The notes below the pieces were generated by a model. That model did no database searches. It saw nothing but the letters and a program-made list of their open reading frames with translations, and had not been told where the DNA came from. A DNA stretch of 35,955 nt. Origin: Alphaproteobacteria bacterium. Its GTDB lineage: Bacteria; Pseudomonadota; Alphaproteobacteria; Sphingomonadales; Sphingomonadaceae. The position numbers and the translations under genes were made by a program. Below, piece by piece: positions 16,973 to 26,647 of this stretch; the stretch's first letter is position 1, and each line of letters starts with the position of its first letter. The stretch spans positions 1 through 35,955 of the forward strand of contig JAFANP010000056.1 in NCBI GenBank assembly GCA_019232625.1. Direction: 5' to 3'.

Positions 16973-17209
16973 TCAGCGGCCGACCACCGCCTCGCCGGCG
17001 TAGAGGATCGCCGCATAGGTGGCGCGGGCGGTGCGTGCGGCGACCGTCGCGATCATCGCAGCGGCGGCCCATGCCGCGACGAGCAGGGTCCAGGGCAGCA
17101 TCGCCGCGGCGGCGACGAGCGTCACCGCCAGCCCGGCGCCGAGCTTCAGCGCCAGCGGCCTGGGCTTCACCGGCGTTGCGGCGGCGGCCTCGATCCTGTT
17201 CATGAACAT
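16973..17209 (-). CDS. Small two-helix membrane protein, hypothetical
   Basis: The product is 78 residues from the ATG at 17209, which follows a GGGAGA site. It opens with MFMNRIEAAAATPVKPRP and then shows two hydrophobic, alanine-rich stretches (about residues 24-40 and 42-57), probably membrane spans separated by a short turn, then a positively charged C-terminal part (RTARATYAAIL). It lies 62 bases downstream of the gtrA-like gene on the same strand and may be the last gene of that unit. No function can be assigned. Confidence 0.6.
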   Translation of the reverse strand: MFMNRIEAAAATPVKPRPLALKLGAGLAVTLVAAAAMLPWTLLVAAWAAAAMIATVAARTARATYAAILYAGEAVVGR

Positions 17210-17271
17210 CGGCGTCTCTCCCTTTGACCGGGAAGGTGCCGCAACAAGGTTAACCAAAGCCTAAGATCGGC

Positions 17272-17721
17272 TCAGGCCGCCTCGAACACCCAATAGCGGT
17301 TGAGGAGGAAGCTCGCGAGCGGGGTCACGAACATCATCGCCGGCACCGGCGCAAGCGGCGGCAGGTGGAGGAGCCCGGTGGCCACCCACACCCAGAAGCT
17401 GTTGAGGGCGAGCGCGAAGCCCGAGGCCATCAGGAAGCGCACCACCATCACGCCCTCGCCCTTGTCCTTGTCGGCGGCGAAGCTCCAGCGGCTGTGGACG
17501 GCGTAGCCGACGCCCACGCCGCAGATCCAGCTGAGGCTGTTGGCGAGGAGCGGCCGGACGTGAAGGAGGGTGGCGGCGGCCGAATAGACGAGCACCGAGA
17601 AGAGCGTGACGCCGAGCCCGGCCGCGACGTAGCGGACGAGCTGGCGGAAGGCCTCGCTTCCGAAGGCCGGATGGACCCCCTCCAGCGTCGTCCAGAGACG
17701 GCCGATCCGCTCCACCGTCAC
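17272..17721 (-). CDS. GtrA-like membrane protein
   Basis: The 149-residue product has four predicted membrane helices (RYVAAGLGVTLFSVLVYSA; LLANSLSWICGVGVGYAVHSRW; a third near RFLMASGFALALNSFWVWV; a fourth ending in FLLNRYWVF). The HSRWSF and LLNRYWVF segments are typical of the GtrA/DPMS1-like flippase-type family that carries polyprenyl-linked sugars across the membrane. The GTG start overlaps the stop of the upstream glycosyltransferase by four bases (GTGA), so the two proteins are very likely made together. Confidence 0.9.
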   Translation of the reverse strand: MTVERIGRLWTTLEGVHPAFGSEAFRQLVRYVAAGLGVTLFSVLVYSAAATLLHVRPLLANSLSWICGVGVGYAVHSRWSFAADKDKGEGVMVVRFLMASGFALALNSFWVWVATGLLHLPPLAPVPAMMFVTPLASFLLNRYWVFEAA

Positions 17722-18542
17722 GCCGCCGTCCGCTGCAGCCTTGCCTCCATCGCCGCCGGCAGGTCGCTCACCGCGATGGCGGGCGCCAGGCGGGATTCGG
17801 TCTCGGGCCGATAGAGGCGCGGCGCCTTCAGGCCCCAGCGGCAGAGGCGATAGTCGATCGCCGTCCTCAACACGCCCAGGCCGTAGATGCAGGATCGGCG
17901 GAAGTTGATGCTGGAGGCCTCGGGGAAATATTTGGTCGGGCACGATATCTCGCCGATCCGGAAATCGTGCCAGGCGGCCTGCGCGATCATCTGGTTGTCG
18001 AACACGAAGTCGTCCGAGCAGGCGAGAAGGGGCAGCTTCTCGAGCACGTCCCGGCTCCAGGCGCGATAGCCGGTATGATATTCGGAGAGCTTCTGCCGCA
18101 TCACCAGGTTCTGGAAGGCGGTGAGGAGCCGGTTGAAGACATATTTGTAGCGCGGCATGCCGCCGTCGATGGCGCCCCGGCCCAAGATGCGCGAGGCGAA
18201 GACGGCGTCGTAATGGCCCGACGCGATCATGCCCGCCATCGCGGTGACGAGGCGCGGCGAATATTGATAATCCGGGTGGAGCATGACGACGATGTCGGCG
18301 CCGCGCGCCAGGGCCGCCGAATAGCAGGACTTCTGGTTGGCGCCGTAGCCCCGGTTGCGGTCGTGGACGATGGTGTGGAGGCCGAGCTCGCGGGCCACCC
18401 CGATCGTGTCGTCGACGCTGCAATCGTCGGTGAGGATGATGTCGTCGACCACGTCCCGCGGTATCTCGGCGCAGGTCTGGCGCAACGTCTTCGCCGCATT
18501 ATAGGCCGGCAGCACCACCGCTACCTTGCGACCGTCGATCAT
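17718..18542 (-). CDS. Family 2 glycosyltransferase (dolichyl-/polyprenyl-phosphate sugar synthase type)
   Basis: The 274-residue product has a GT-A fold: VAVVLPAYNAAKTL at the N-terminus, TDDCSVDDT (D39/D40), DRNRGYGANQKSCYSAAL and the metal-binding HPDYQYSP (D91). NRLLTAFQNLVM and SEYHTGYRAWSRDVLEKLP follow, as in enzymes of the DPM1/GtrB group that load a sugar onto a polyprenyl phosphate. Unlike GtrB it has no clear C-terminal membrane helices, a role perhaps filled by the coupled GtrA-like protein. The ATG at 18542 follows AGGAAGAGG. Confidence 0.9.
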   Translation of the reverse strand: MIDGRKVAVVLPAYNAAKTLRQTCAEIPRDVVDDIILTDDCSVDDTIGVARELGLHTIVHDRNRGYGANQKSCYSAALARGADIVVMLHPDYQYSPRLVTAMAGMIASGHYDAVFASRILGRGAIDGGMPRYKYVFNRLLTAFQNLVMRQKLSEYHTGYRAWSRDVLEKLPLLACSDDFVFDNQMIAQAAWHDFRIGEISCPTKYFPEASSINFRRSCIYGLGVLRTAIDYRLCRWGLKAPRLYRPETESRLAPAIAVSDLPAAMEARLQRTAA

Positions 18543-18691
18543 CCTCTTCCTCCCACCTGTCCGCCGGCTGTCCTCCGGCGCCGGCCCCGAACGGTTAAGC
18601 AAGGGTGGTTAACAAGCTCCTACGGTCCGGCAAAAAGTAGGGGCTTTGCAAGGCTAAGCGGGCTAGGGACCCGCGGCAAGGGGAGGACGTC
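18543..18691. promoter_or_regulatory. Divergent promoter region, GT2-gtrA-like / GT-C-like genes
   Basis: The 149 bases between divergent start codons should hold promoters for both directions. A relatively AT-rich patch lies at about 18592-18640 (GGTTAAGCAAGG, GGTTAACAAGC). The repeated GGTTAA(G/C) element could be a regulator site or part of a promoter; I cannot assign boxes with confidence. Confidence 0.4.
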
Positions 18692-20299
18692 TTGGAGCTT
18701 GCGGTTCCGAATGGGTTGAGCGCAGTCCAGAAGAGGGTGCGGCTTGCCCTCTTCCTCGCCTGGCTGGCGCTCCTCCTCGTCCTCGCCTCCCGCCACGTCT
18801 TCTGGCGCGACGAGGTTCGCGCCTTCTCGATTGCCCTTGCCGGCGACGGGATTGGCGGGATGCTGCGCGGCCTCCACGGCGAGGGACATCCCGCTTTGTG
18901 GTACCTCCTGCTCCGCGGAGTCCATGCGCTGGTCCCGGTCCGCGAGGTGTTGCCGGCCGTCGCCGCCCTGGTCGCGGCGGGGGCGATGGCCCTGCTCGCC
19001 TTCCGCTCGCCCTTCAAAGCGGGGCTGATCGCGCTCATCCTCTTCGGTCAGTTCGGCCTGTTCGAATATGCCGTGACGGCGCGCAACTACGGGATCAGCA
19101 TGCTGCTCCTGTTCGCGATCGCGGCGCTCTACCCGCGCTGGCGCGACCGGGGGGTGACGATCGGCGCTCTGCTCTTCCTCCTGTGCAACACCAACGTTCC
19201 CTCGGCCCTCCTCGCCGCCGCCTTCTGCCTGTTCTGGCTGATCGAGATCACCGCCGAGGAAGGGCTGCGCTGGACCCGCAAGCACAGCCTCTTCGCGTTG
19301 AACGCGGCGCTCGCGGCGCTCGGCGCCCTCGCCTGCTTCCTCACCGTCTTTCCCACCGTGCACGACGCCGCGGTGGTCCAGCATCCGGGCGGGATCACGC
19401 TGAGGACGGTGGCCTCGGCCATCCTCTTCCCCGCCGAGTCCTTCCCCAACCTCGCGCCGGACCTGTTCGCCGGCAGCGCGGCGATGAGCACGGGCCTGGC
19501 CGTCATCCTCGTCGGAAGCCTGTTCGGGCTCATCCGCCGGCCCGCCGCCTTCCTCCCGAGCGCGCTCGTTCTGGTCGGCTTCGAGCTGTTCTTCCGCCTG
19601 GTCTATCCCGGCAGCTACCGGCACCAGGCGCTGCTCCTCGTCTGGCTGATCGCCGCCTATTGGCTGGCGTCGCGGGGCCGCGGCGGCGCATGGCCGGCCC
19701 GCTGGCGGATCGGCGAGCGCACGACCGCCGTCGCCGCCGTCGGCGCTGCGCTGTTCGTGCTCCTCCTCGCGCTGCAGCTCCCCAACAGCCTCCTCCTTCT
19801 CCAGCGCGAGGTGCAGGGCGTTCCCTACAGTCAGTCTCGCAACCTCGGCCGCCTCCTCGTCCGCGAGCGGCTTCAGGATGCGACGCTGATGGCGGATCCC
19901 GACGTGCTGCTCGAGCCGATCCCCTATTACGCATCCAATCCGATCTTCCTGCTGCGCGAGCGGAAGTTCGGGAAGGTGGTGCGCTTCACCCGTCACGCCC
20001 GAACCGGCCTGACTCTGGCCGACCTGCTCGCCGACGCCCGAACGATCCGCGCCCGCAGCGGCCGTCCCGTCGTCATCCTCCTCCACCACCTGCTCGACGA
20101 GACCGCGCCCCATATTGCCGACGAAGGTTATCTCGGCACCTTCTCCACCACCCCGGCATCGGTCCGCGACTTCCTCGCGTCGACGCGCAAGCTCGCGACG
20201 CTGTCGCCCTCGGTGAGCGACGAGATATACGACGTCTATCTGCTTCCGGTGGACGGCGGGGCGGCGCCCGGCATTGCGGGGCGCGCGCCGGGACCCTAG
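18692..20299 (+). CDS. Multi-spanning GT-C-like glycosyltransferase, putative
   Basis: The 535-residue protein has roughly nine to eleven hydrophobic membrane segments between residues 16 and 370 and a soluble C-terminal part of about 160 residues. The first extracytoplasmic loop carries [12 protein letters not shown] (D40/E41) followed by [14 protein letters not shown], the layout of the acidic catalytic loop in GT-C enzymes (PMT/ArnT-like) that use polyprenyl-phosphate sugars. Acceptor and sugar are unknown. The start is a TTG at 18692, supported by a GGGAGG site; no better ATG exists nearby. It is divergent from the GT2/GtrA-like pair, which could supply its lipid-linked donor. Confidence 0.8.
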   Translation: MELAVPNGLSAVQKRVRLALFLAWLALLLVLASRHVFWRDEVRAFSIALAGDGIGGMLRGLHGEGHPALWYLLLRGVHALVPVREVLPAVAALVAAGAMALLAFRSPFKAGLIALILFGQFGLFEYAVTARNYGISMLLLFAIAALYPRWRDRGVTIGALLFLLCNTNVPSALLAAAFCLFWLIEITAEEGLRWTRKHSLFALNAALAALGALACFLTVFPTVHDAAVVQHPGGITLRTVASAILFPAESFPNLAPDLFAGSAAMSTGLAVILVGSLFGLIRRPAAFLPSALVLVGFELFFRLVYPGSYRHQALLLVWLIAAYWLASRGRGGAWPARWRIGERTTAVAAVGAALFVLLLALQLPNSLLLLQREVQGVPYSQSRNLGRLLVRERLQDATLMADPDVLLEPIPYYASNPIFLLRERKFGKVVRFTRHARTGLTLADLLADARTIRARSGRPVVILLHHLLDETAPHIADEGYLGTFSTTPASVRDFLASTRKLATLSPSVSDEIYDVYLLPVDGGAAPGIAGRAPGP

Positions 20300-20328
20300 A
20301 GCCGCGCGGTCCCCCCGGAGACCCGCTC

Positions 20329-21459
20329 ATGCCGCTCAAGCTTCGCCTCGCCGCCTTCGCCGCCCTGATCCTCGCCGCCTGCAACGGCTCCGGCGACGCC
20401 GCCCCCGCGGCTTCGGGGGGCGCAAGGCCCTTCGCCGTCCGCGCGCTGGCCCGCTTCGAGGAGCCCTGGGCGATGACCTTCCTGCCCGACGGCCGCGCCC
20501 TGGTCACGGAAAAGGCCGGACGGCTGCTGATCTGGAAGGAAAGCGGGTCGCCGGTCCCGGTTGCCGGGGTCCCCAAGGTCGCCTATGGCGGCCAGCTCGG
20601 CCTCGGCGACGTCGTCCTCCACCCCGCCTTCGCGCGCAACCGTCTCGTCTATCTCAGCTGGTCGGAGGAAGGCCCCGGCGACACGCGCGGCCCGGTGGTC
20701 GGCCGGGCGCGGCTCGTCGAGGAGAAGGGCTCGGCCCGCCTCGACGGCCTGCAGGTGATCTGGCGCGCCGAGAAGGTCGACGGGCGCTACCACCATAGCC
20801 ACCGCATCGCCTTCTCGCCCGACGGGAAGCTGTTCATCACCAGCGGCGAGCGGATGAAGTTCACCCCCGCGCAGGATCTCAATTCCAGCCTCGGCAAGGT
20901 CATCCGCCTCAACGACGACGGCTCGGTTCCGGGCGACAACCCCTTCGCCTCGCGCGGCGGCGTCGCCGCGACGGTCTGGTCGCTCGGTCATCGCAACCTG
21001 CTCGGCCTCGCCTTCGACGCCGGCGGACGCCTGTGGGAGGACGAGATGGGCCCCAAAGGCGGCGACGAGGTCAACCTCATCGAGCGTGGCGGCAATTACG
21101 GCTGGCCGGCCGTCTCCAACGGCGACAATTACGACGGCAGCCCGATACCGGACCATCCCACCCGGCCGGAGTTCGCCGCGCCGAAGGTCTTCTGGAACCC
21201 CTCCATCTCGCCCTCCAGCCTGATGATCTACTCGGGACGGCTGTTTCCGGAATGGCGCGGCAGCGCCTTCATCGGCGCCCTCTCGGGCAAGGCGCTGATC
21301 CGCGTCGCCCTTGACGGCAGCAACGCCCGCAAGGCCGACCAATGGGACATGGGCCAGCGCATCCGCGAGGTCGAGCAGGGCCCCGACGGCGCCATCTACC
21401 TGCTGGAGGACGCCCCCGGCGGCCGGCTGCTGAGGCTCACGCCCGCTGGCCGGAGGTAG
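20329..21459 (+). CDS. PQQ-dependent aldose sugar dehydrogenase-like lipoprotein
   Basis: The 376-residue product begins with a lipoprotein signal peptide ending in the lipobox LAAC (C18), so it is probably anchored in the periplasm. The rest matches the soluble glucose/sorbosone dehydrogenase propeller family (YliI/Asd type): [86 protein letters not shown], and [13 protein letters not shown]. The histidine in HSHR is the expected catalytic base. Such enzymes oxidise aldoses with PQQ as cofactor. A GGAG precedes the ATG; the gene starts 29 bases after the GT-C-like gene. Confidence 0.92.
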   Translation: MPLKLRLAAFAALILAACNGSGDAAPAASGGARPFAVRALARFEEPWAMTFLPDGRALVTEKAGRLLIWKESGSPVPVAGVPKVAYGGQLGLGDVVLHPAFARNRLVYLSWSEEGPGDTRGPVVGRARLVEEKGSARLDGLQVIWRAEKVDGRYHHSHRIAFSPDGKLFITSGERMKFTPAQDLNSSLGKVIRLNDDGSVPGDNPFASRGGVAATVWSLGHRNLLGLAFDAGGRLWEDEMGPKGGDEVNLIERGGNYGWPAVSNGDNYDGSPIPDHPTRPEFAAPKVFWNPSISPSSLMIYSGRLFPEWRGSAFIGALSGKALIRVALDGSNARKADQWDMGQRIREVEQGPDGAIYLLEDAPGGRLLRLTPAGRR

Positions 21460-21483
21460 TCCCGATCCGCTCAGCCCGATCCT

Positions 21484-22176
21484 TCAAAGGCTTTGGGTCC
21501 GGCGGTAGCGGAAGTACCAGACCTCGTGGCCCTTGCGGCGGGCCTTGGCTTCGTAGCGCGTCTCGGGCCAGCCGCCGGGGCGGGTGAGGAAGTCCTTGGC
21601 GCTCTCGGCCAGCCACTCGAAGTCGCGGCGGCGGTTCATGATCATCATCGACCAGCGGCAATAGGTCGGATCGTCGGTACCCAGGCGGAACTCGCCGCCC
21701 GGCTTGAGCTTGGCGGCGATGAGGTCGAGCGGGCCGTCGTTCACCATCCGCCTCTTGGCGTGGCGGGCCTTGGGCCAAGGATCGGGGTGGAGCAGGTAGA
21801 CCATGGTCAGCGCGCCGTCGGGCACCCGTTCCAGCACCTCCAGCGCATCCCCCATGTGCAACCGGACGTTGGCGAGGCGCCGGTCCCGCACGTGGCCCAG
21901 CGCCCCCACCACGCCGTTCAGGAAGGGCTCCGCGCCGACGAAGCCGTGATCGGGCAGCAGGTCGGCGCGATAGGCGAGGTGCTCGCCCGAGCCGAAGCCG
22001 ATCTCCAGGTGGAGCGGCCGGTCGTCGCCGAACAGGTTGCGGGAGTCGACCCGGCCCTCGTCGGGGACCGAGATCGCCGGCAGCAGCTGCTCCAACAGCG
22101 CCGCCTGGCCCTGCCTCAGCTTGTGGCCGGAGCGGCGGCCGTAGAGACGGCGCAGAGTGGTGGGGTCGCCGCTCAT
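21484..22176 (-). CDS. trmB: tRNA (guanine-N7-)-methyltransferase
   Basis: The 230-residue product methylates G46 in the tRNA variable loop using S-adenosylmethionine. The SAM site LHLEIGFGSGEHL lies near residue 55, FVGAEPFLNGVV follows, and the TrmB signature DPWPKARHAKRRMV and the TDDPTYCRWSM segment appear in the second half. It follows metK with a 26-base gap, so the enzyme that makes SAM and a user of it are probably cotranscribed. It converges with the sugar dehydrogenase gene. Confidence 0.97.
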   Translation of the reverse strand: MSGDPTTLRRLYGRRSGHKLRQGQAALLEQLLPAISVPDEGRVDSRNLFGDDRPLHLEIGFGSGEHLAYRADLLPDHGFVGAEPFLNGVVGALGHVRDRRLANVRLHMGDALEVLERVPDGALTMVYLLHPDPWPKARHAKRRMVNDGPLDLIAAKLKPGGEFRLGTDDPTYCRWSMMIMNRRRDFEWLAESAKDFLTRPGGWPETRYEAKARRKGHEVWYFRYRRTQSL

Positions 22177-22202
22177 CGCGCCGGCGCCGCGCCGCGTCTC
22201 TC

Positions 22203-23408
22203 CTACACCGCCGCCTTGAGCCTCTCGACCAGGTCGGTGCGCTCCCAGGGGAAGAAGTCCCCCTCCGCCTTGCGGCCGAAATGGCCGTAGGCGGCGGTCT
22301 TCTCGTAGATCGGCTTGTTGAGGCCGAGATGGGTGCGGATGCCGCGCGGGGTGAGGCCGCCGAGCTCGGTCAGCGACATGATCGCCTTCTCGATCGCCTG
22401 GTTCTCCACCGCGCCGGTGCCGTGGGTATCGACGTAGAGGGAGAGCGGCTCGGACACGCCGATCGCGTAGGCGAGCTGGATCGTGCAGCGGCGCGCGAGG
22501 CCGGCCGCGACGATGTTCTTGGCAAGGTAGCGCGCGGCATAGGCCGCCGAGCGGTCCACCTTGGTCGGGTCCTTGCCCGAGAACGCGCCCCCGCCGTGCG
22601 GCGCGGCGCCGCCATAGGTGTCGACGATGATCTTGCGGCCGGTGAGGCCGGCGTCGCCGTCGGGCCCGCCGATCTCGAAGCTGCCGGTCGGGTTGATGTG
22701 ATAGACGGTGCCGTTGGCGAGCAGCTCGCCCGGAAGGACGTCGGCGACGACCTCGCGGACGTAAGACTTGAGCTCGGCCTCCCGGTCGCCCTCGTCATAG
22801 CCCTTGCCGTGCTGGGTGGAGACCACGATGGCGGTTGCGGCGACCGCCTTGCCGTCCTCGAACTTCAGAGTCACCTGGCTCTTCGCGTCCGGCTCCAGGA
22901 AGGGGGCTCGGCCGGAATGGCGGTCGGCGGCCATGCGCTCGAGGATCTTGTGGCTGTAATAGAGCGTGGCGGGCATCAGGTCCGGCGTCTCGTCGCAGGC
23001 GAAACCGAACATGATGCCTTGGTCGCCGGCGCCCTCGTCCTTGTTGCCGCTCGCATCGACGCCCTGCGCGATATGCGCGGACTGGCCATGGAGGTTGTTC
23101 TGGAAGCGGAAGCTCTCCCAGTGGAATCCCTCCTGCTCGTAGCCGATGCGGCGCACCGTCTCGCGCACCGTGCGCTCGATCTCCTCCTGCGCGCCCGGCG
23201 CCCATTCCTCGTCCTCATAGACGCCGCGGCAGCGTATCTCGCCGGCCAGCACGACGAGCTGGGTGGTGGTCAGGGTCTCGCAGGCGATGCGCGCCTCCGG
23301 GTCCTTGGACAGGAAGAGGTCGACGATCGCGTCGGAAATCTGGTCCGCAACCTTGTCCGGGTGACCCTCGGACACCGATTCGGACGTGAAGAGATAATTG
23401 CTGCGCAT
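22203..23408 (-). CDS. metK: S-adenosylmethionine synthetase
   Basis: The 401-residue enzyme makes SAM from methionine and ATP. It begins [22 protein letters not shown] (active-site H16) and carries [26 protein letters not shown] and [23 protein letters not shown], all family signatures; length is normal. The ATG at 23408 has an AGGAAGG site about 12 bases upstream, a rather long spacing. A perfect 28-bp palindrome lies 42 bases upstream and probably controls the gene; no SAM riboswitch fold is evident in the short leader. Confidence 0.98.
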   Translation of the reverse strand: MRSNYLFTSESVSEGHPDKVADQISDAIVDLFLSKDPEARIACETLTTTQLVVLAGEIRCRGVYEDEEWAPGAQEEIERTVRETVRRIGYEQEGFHWESFRFQNNLHGQSAHIAQGVDASGNKDEGAGDQGIMFGFACDETPDLMPATLYYSHKILERMAADRHSGRAPFLEPDAKSQVTLKFEDGKAVAATAIVVSTQHGKGYDEGDREAELKSYVREVVADVLPGELLANGTVYHINPTGSFEIGGPDGDAGLTGRKIIVDTYGGAAPHGGGAFSGKDPTKVDRSAAYAARYLAKNIVAAGLARRCTIQLAYAIGVSEPLSLYVDTHGTGAVENQAIEKAIMSLTELGGLTPRGIRTHLGLNKPIYEKTAAYGHFGRKAEGDFFPWERTDLVERLKAAV

Positions 23409-23449
23409 CGGGAGAAACGGCCTTCCTGAAGCTTCGAATCGGGGGGAAT

Positions 23450-23477
23450 GCGGATATAAGGATATCCTTATATCCGC
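23450..23477. promoter_or_regulatory. Perfect 28-bp palindrome upstream of metK (putative SahR-type operator)
   Basis: GCGGATATAAGGAT (23450-23463) is followed directly by its exact reverse complement. It lies just upstream of metK and contains the lnt stop codon. The ATATAAnGATATCnTTATAT character resembles the operators I recall for SahR, the SAH-responsive ArsR-family repressor of methionine-cycle genes in proteobacteria. The palindrome is seen; the regulator is inferred. Confidence 0.7.
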
Positions 23478-24994
23478 CCGTAGCGCGTCCGGCGGCCGAC
23501 TGCAATCGCCACCGCGCCGAGCAGAAGCGCAAAGACGAACGGCGCGAAGTTCCCGAGCAACGCGAAGGGGGTAGGCCGCTTCGGCGGCGGAAGGCGCGCG
23601 TCGATCACCCCCATGGTCCGCCACGGAAGGCTGGCGGCGAGGCGGCCGTCCGCGTCGACCGCGGCGCTGATTCCGGTCGGGGTCGCTCGAAGGACCGGCA
23701 GCCCTTCCTCCAGGGCCCGCATGCGCGCCTGGGCGAGGTGCTGGGGCGGACCCCACCGACCGAACCAGGCGTCGTTCGACGGGTTGAACAGGAAGGCGGG
23801 ACGATCCTTGGGATCGACCACCTCGCCGGAGAAGATGATCTCGTAGCAGAGCTGGAAGCCGACCTTGCCGACGATCGGCAGGTCGAACGTCCGCGGTCCA
23901 GGGCCGGGGACGAAGTCGGTGTCGCCGGGGGCGAGGCGGGAGAGGCCCAGGGCCGAGAGGAGCGGCCGCATCGGCAGATACTCGCCGTAGGGGACGAGGT
24001 GCGCCTTGTCGTAGCGGGCGAGGATGCGGCCCTCGCGCGTCATCGCGAAGACGCTGTTGGTGGCGCTCGTCACCCTCACCCCGTCCTCGGACTGTGCCGT
24101 GTCGCTGCCCGTGAGGAGAAGGTCTCCCGGCCCGACCAGCCGCCCCACCGCCCGCCTCAGCCTCTCCGTCTCGGCCTGCGCATAGGGATCGGGGAGGCCC
24201 ACCTCGAGCGGGCGGGTGACGGCGGATTCCGGCCAGAGGACGGCCCGCGGCGTCGCCGGATCGTGAGCCGAAAGCCGTCCCAGCCGCTCCAGCGTGGGCG
24301 CCACCACGCCCTCCTCCCATTTGACGTCCTGGCCGATGTTCGGCTGAACGATGCGGATCGCCGGCCCCGGCGGCGCCCGCTGCGGCGGGCTTGCCAGCAG
24401 CCCCGCCAGCGCTACGGCGCAGGCTCCCGCGACGAGCGAGGCGCCGCTCCGCCAGCGGCGGCCGGCCAGCTGCCAGAGCGCGCCGCCGAGCAGGACGGCG
24501 AGGCCGGAGGTGCCGTAGGTCCCGACGAGGGTCGCCGCGCGCGCCCAGAATGTAGGGAGGAGGGCGACGCCCGCCGGGTTCCAGGCGAAGCCGGTGAACA
24601 TCGTCGCCCGCAGCCATTCGGTGGCGATCCAGCCGGCCGCGAGGACGAGCGTCAGGCGAAGCGGGTCGCCGCGGCCGTGCCGCCAGGCCAGGCCGCAGGC
24701 GAGCGCCGGGTAGACGGCGAGGTAGAGCGAGAGGAGCACCACCGCCACCCAGCCCAGCCAGGCCGGCATCGCCGACTGGTAGGTGAAGGCGGTGGCGATC
24801 CAGTTGAGGCCGAGGACGAAGTTGCCGAGGCCGAACCACCAGCCCCGGGCGAGCGCGGCCCGAAGCGAGGCCGCCCGGTCCAGCCCGTGCAGGAGGAAGC
24901 CGAACGCCGCCGGCATCAGCGGCCAGAGGCCGAACGGCTGGAAGGCGCAGGCGGCGGCGAGGCCGGCGAGAAAAGCGTAAAGGTGCGGCCTCAT
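23468..24994 (-). CDS. lnt: Apolipoprotein N-acyltransferase
   Basis: The 508-residue inner-membrane enzyme adds the third acyl chain to bacterial lipoproteins. About six N-terminal membrane helices, including [10 protein letters not shown], precede a nitrilase-type domain. The catalytic triad fits the family: E256 in WPESAV, K330 in [14 protein letters not shown] and C383 in LCYEIIFSG, close to E267/K335/C387 in E. coli. A final membrane helix and a short basic tail (RRTRYGRI) end at a stop codon inside the metK palindrome. The gene order lnt-metK-trmB suggests one transcript plus an internal metK promoter. Confidence 0.97.
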   Translation of the reverse strand: MRPHLYAFLAGLAAACAFQPFGLWPLMPAAFGFLLHGLDRAASLRAALARGWWFGLGNFVLGLNWIATAFTYQSAMPAWLGWVAVVLLSLYLAVYPALACGLAWRHGRGDPLRLTLVLAAGWIATEWLRATMFTGFAWNPAGVALLPTFWARAATLVGTYGTSGLAVLLGGALWQLAGRRWRSGASLVAGACAVALAGLLASPPQRAPPGPAIRIVQPNIGQDVKWEEGVVAPTLERLGRLSAHDPATPRAVLWPESAVTRPLEVGLPDPYAQAETERLRRAVGRLVGPGDLLLTGSDTAQSEDGVRVTSATNSVFAMTREGRILARYDKAHLVPYGEYLPMRPLLSALGLSRLAPGDTDFVPGPGPRTFDLPIVGKVGFQLCYEIIFSGEVVDPKDRPAFLFNPSNDAWFGRWGPPQHLAQARMRALEEGLPVLRATPTGISAAVDADGRLAASLPWRTMGVIDARLPPPKRPTPFALLGNFAPFVFALLLGAVAIAVGRRTRYGRI

Positions 24995-25114
24995 CGAGCG
25001 CCGCTTATCGGGACGATGGCCTGCCGGTTCAATGACGATGATCGCGGCGCGGCGCCGCCCGGCCTCGCGCGGATCGGCTTACCTTCGGGCGTTCGACGTT
25101 CTAAGGCGCTCTCC

Positions 25115-25534
25115 ATGACGCTGCCGCCCTTCCACCTCGCCTTTCCGGTCCACGACATCGAGGCGGCCCGCGCCTTTTACGGCGGCCTGCTCGGCTGCCC
25201 GGAGGGCCGGAGCGCGCCCGAATGGGTGGATTTCGACTTTTTCGGCCACCAGATCGTCGCCCATCTCGATCCCACGCTTCGCCCTCCGGCGCATCGCAAT
25301 CCGGTCGACGGCCACGACGTGCCGGTGCCTCATTTCGGCGCGGTGCTGCCCATGGCGCAGTGGCAGGTCCTCGCCGACCGGCTGACGGCGGCCGGGACCG
25401 ACTTCGTCATCGCCCCCACCGTCCGCTTTCGCGGCGAGCCGGGGGAGCAGGCGACGATGTTCTTTCTCGATCCGTCGGGGAACGCGCTCGAGCTCAAGGC
25501 GATGGCGGATCCGGCGAACCTGTTCGCCAGATAG
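25115..25534 (+). CDS. VOC-family (glyoxalase/dioxygenase fold) protein
   Basis: The 139-residue product has the paired beta-alpha-beta-beta-beta modules of the vicinal oxygen chelate superfamily: [23 protein letters not shown] at the N-terminus and [15 protein letters not shown] near the C-terminus. H7, a middle histidine (for example in HFGAV) and E132 are possible metal ligands. The substrate cannot be deduced. An AAGG lies ten bases before the ATG. It converges on the UXS-like gene with 15 bases between stops. Confidence 0.88.
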   Translation: MTLPPFHLAFPVHDIEAARAFYGGLLGCPEGRSAPEWVDFDFFGHQIVAHLDPTLRPPAHRNPVDGHDVPVPHFGAVLPMAQWQVLADRLTAAGTDFVIAPTVRFRGEPGEQATMFFLDPSGNALELKAMADPANLFAR

Positions 25535-25549
25535 GGTAGCCGCCGCGCC

Positions 25550-26590
25550 TTATTCGGCGGCCACGCCCAGCGACAGGCGGCGGGCCTCGGCGGCCTCGCT
25601 CTCCCCCTCGGCATCGACCGGCTCCGCCGAGTCCCGCTCCTGCGCGAACCAGGCGGCGGTGGCTTCGAGGCCCTGCTGAAGCGTCACCTTGGGTTCCCAG
25701 CCGAGCAGCGCCTTGGCCCGGCCTATGTCGGGGCGGCGGCGGCGCGGATCGTCGATGGGCAGCGGCCGATAGGAGATCCGGGAGCGGGAGCCGGTCATCC
25801 GAAGCACCCGTTCCGCGAGGTCGCTGACCGTGAGCTCCACCGGATTGCCGAGATTGACCGGCCCGTCCCGCACGTCGCTCGCCATCAGCCGCATCAGCCC
25901 ATCGACGAGGTCGGAGACGTAGCAGAAGCTGCGGGTCTGGCTTCCGTCCCCGTAGATCGTCACGTCCTCGCCGGCGAGCGCCTGGCAGATGACGTTCGAG
26001 ACGACGCGGCCGTCGTCGGGCCGCATGCGCGGGCCGTAGGTGTTGAACAGGCGCGCCACCCGGACGTCGGCGCGGCGGAGGCGCTGGAAGTCGAAGGCCA
26101 GCGTCTCCGCCGCGCGCTTGCCTTCGTCATAGCAGGCGCGCGGGCCGGTGCAGTTCACCCAGCCGCGATAGCTTTCCGTCTGCGGATGCTGCTCCGGGTC
26201 GCCGTAGACCTCGCTGGTCGAGGTGAGGAGGAACCGGGCGCCCTTCTCCTCCGCCAGGCGGAGGAGGTTGCGGGTGCCGACCACGTTGGTCAGCATCGTA
26301 TGCTCCGGGTCCATCTGGTAGTGAGGCGGCGAGGCGGCGCAGGCGAGATTGTAGACGTGGGAGAACCGGCGCCGCGACACGGCGGCGGGAAGCTCGTCGA
26401 TCACGTCGGCCTCGACGAAGTCGAACCGGGATTCGCCGTGCAGGTGCCTCAAATTGCCGGGCCTGCCCGTCGTAAAGGAATCGAGGCAGACGACGGTCGC
26501 CCCCTCGGCCAGCAGCGCATCGACGAGGTGCGAACCGATGAAGCCGGAGCCGCCCGCAACCAGTGCGATCTTTGAATTTGCAGTTCTCAC
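25550..26590 (-). CDS. UDP-glucuronate decarboxylase (UDP-xylose synthase)-like enzyme
   Basis: The 346-residue short-chain dehydrogenase-type enzyme has the NAD-binding GGSGFIG (13-19), the UXS-specific NLACAASPPHYQMDP stretch, TSTSEVYGDPEQHPQ, and RACYDEGKRAAE with the catalytic pair Y154/K158. The sequence RLFNTYGPRMRPDDGRVVSN also fits UXS. The expected reaction is UDP-glucuronate to UDP-xylose and CO2 in the cytoplasm. The start is GTG with an AAGGAG site. It is the last gene of the minus-strand glycan operon, 57 bases after the third CgeB-like gene. The C-terminal 25 residues are acidic and not conserved. Confidence 0.92.
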   Translation of the reverse strand: MRTANSKIALVAGGSGFIGSHLVDALLAEGATVVCLDSFTTGRPGNLRHLHGESRFDFVEADVIDELPAAVSRRRFSHVYNLACAASPPHYQMDPEHTMLTNVVGTRNLLRLAEEKGARFLLTSTSEVYGDPEQHPQTESYRGWVNCTGPRACYDEGKRAAETLAFDFQRLRRADVRVARLFNTYGPRMRPDDGRVVSNVICQALAGEDVTIYGDGSQTRSFCYVSDLVDGLMRLMASDVRDGPVNLGNPVELTVSDLAERVLRMTGSRSRISYRPLPIDDPRRRRPDIGRAKALLGWEPKVTLQQGLEATAAWFAQERDSAEPVDAEGESEAAEARRLSLGVAAE

Positions 26591-26647
26591 AGCCAGCTCC
26601 TTAGCTCGTTAATCCGGAAAACGGCAGCAGGCTTTGCGCCGTCCTGA

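Noticed and set aside
18620-20113. 497-codon minus-strand frame opposite the GT-C-like gene
   Set aside because: Highly charged, E/R/G/Q-rich antisense translation with no recognisable motif; the plus-strand membrane protein explains the DNA.
23409-23467. SAM riboswitch in the metK leader
   Set aside because: The leader is only about 60 bases, dominated by the palindrome, and no SAM-I/II/V-like pseudoknot could be recognised.
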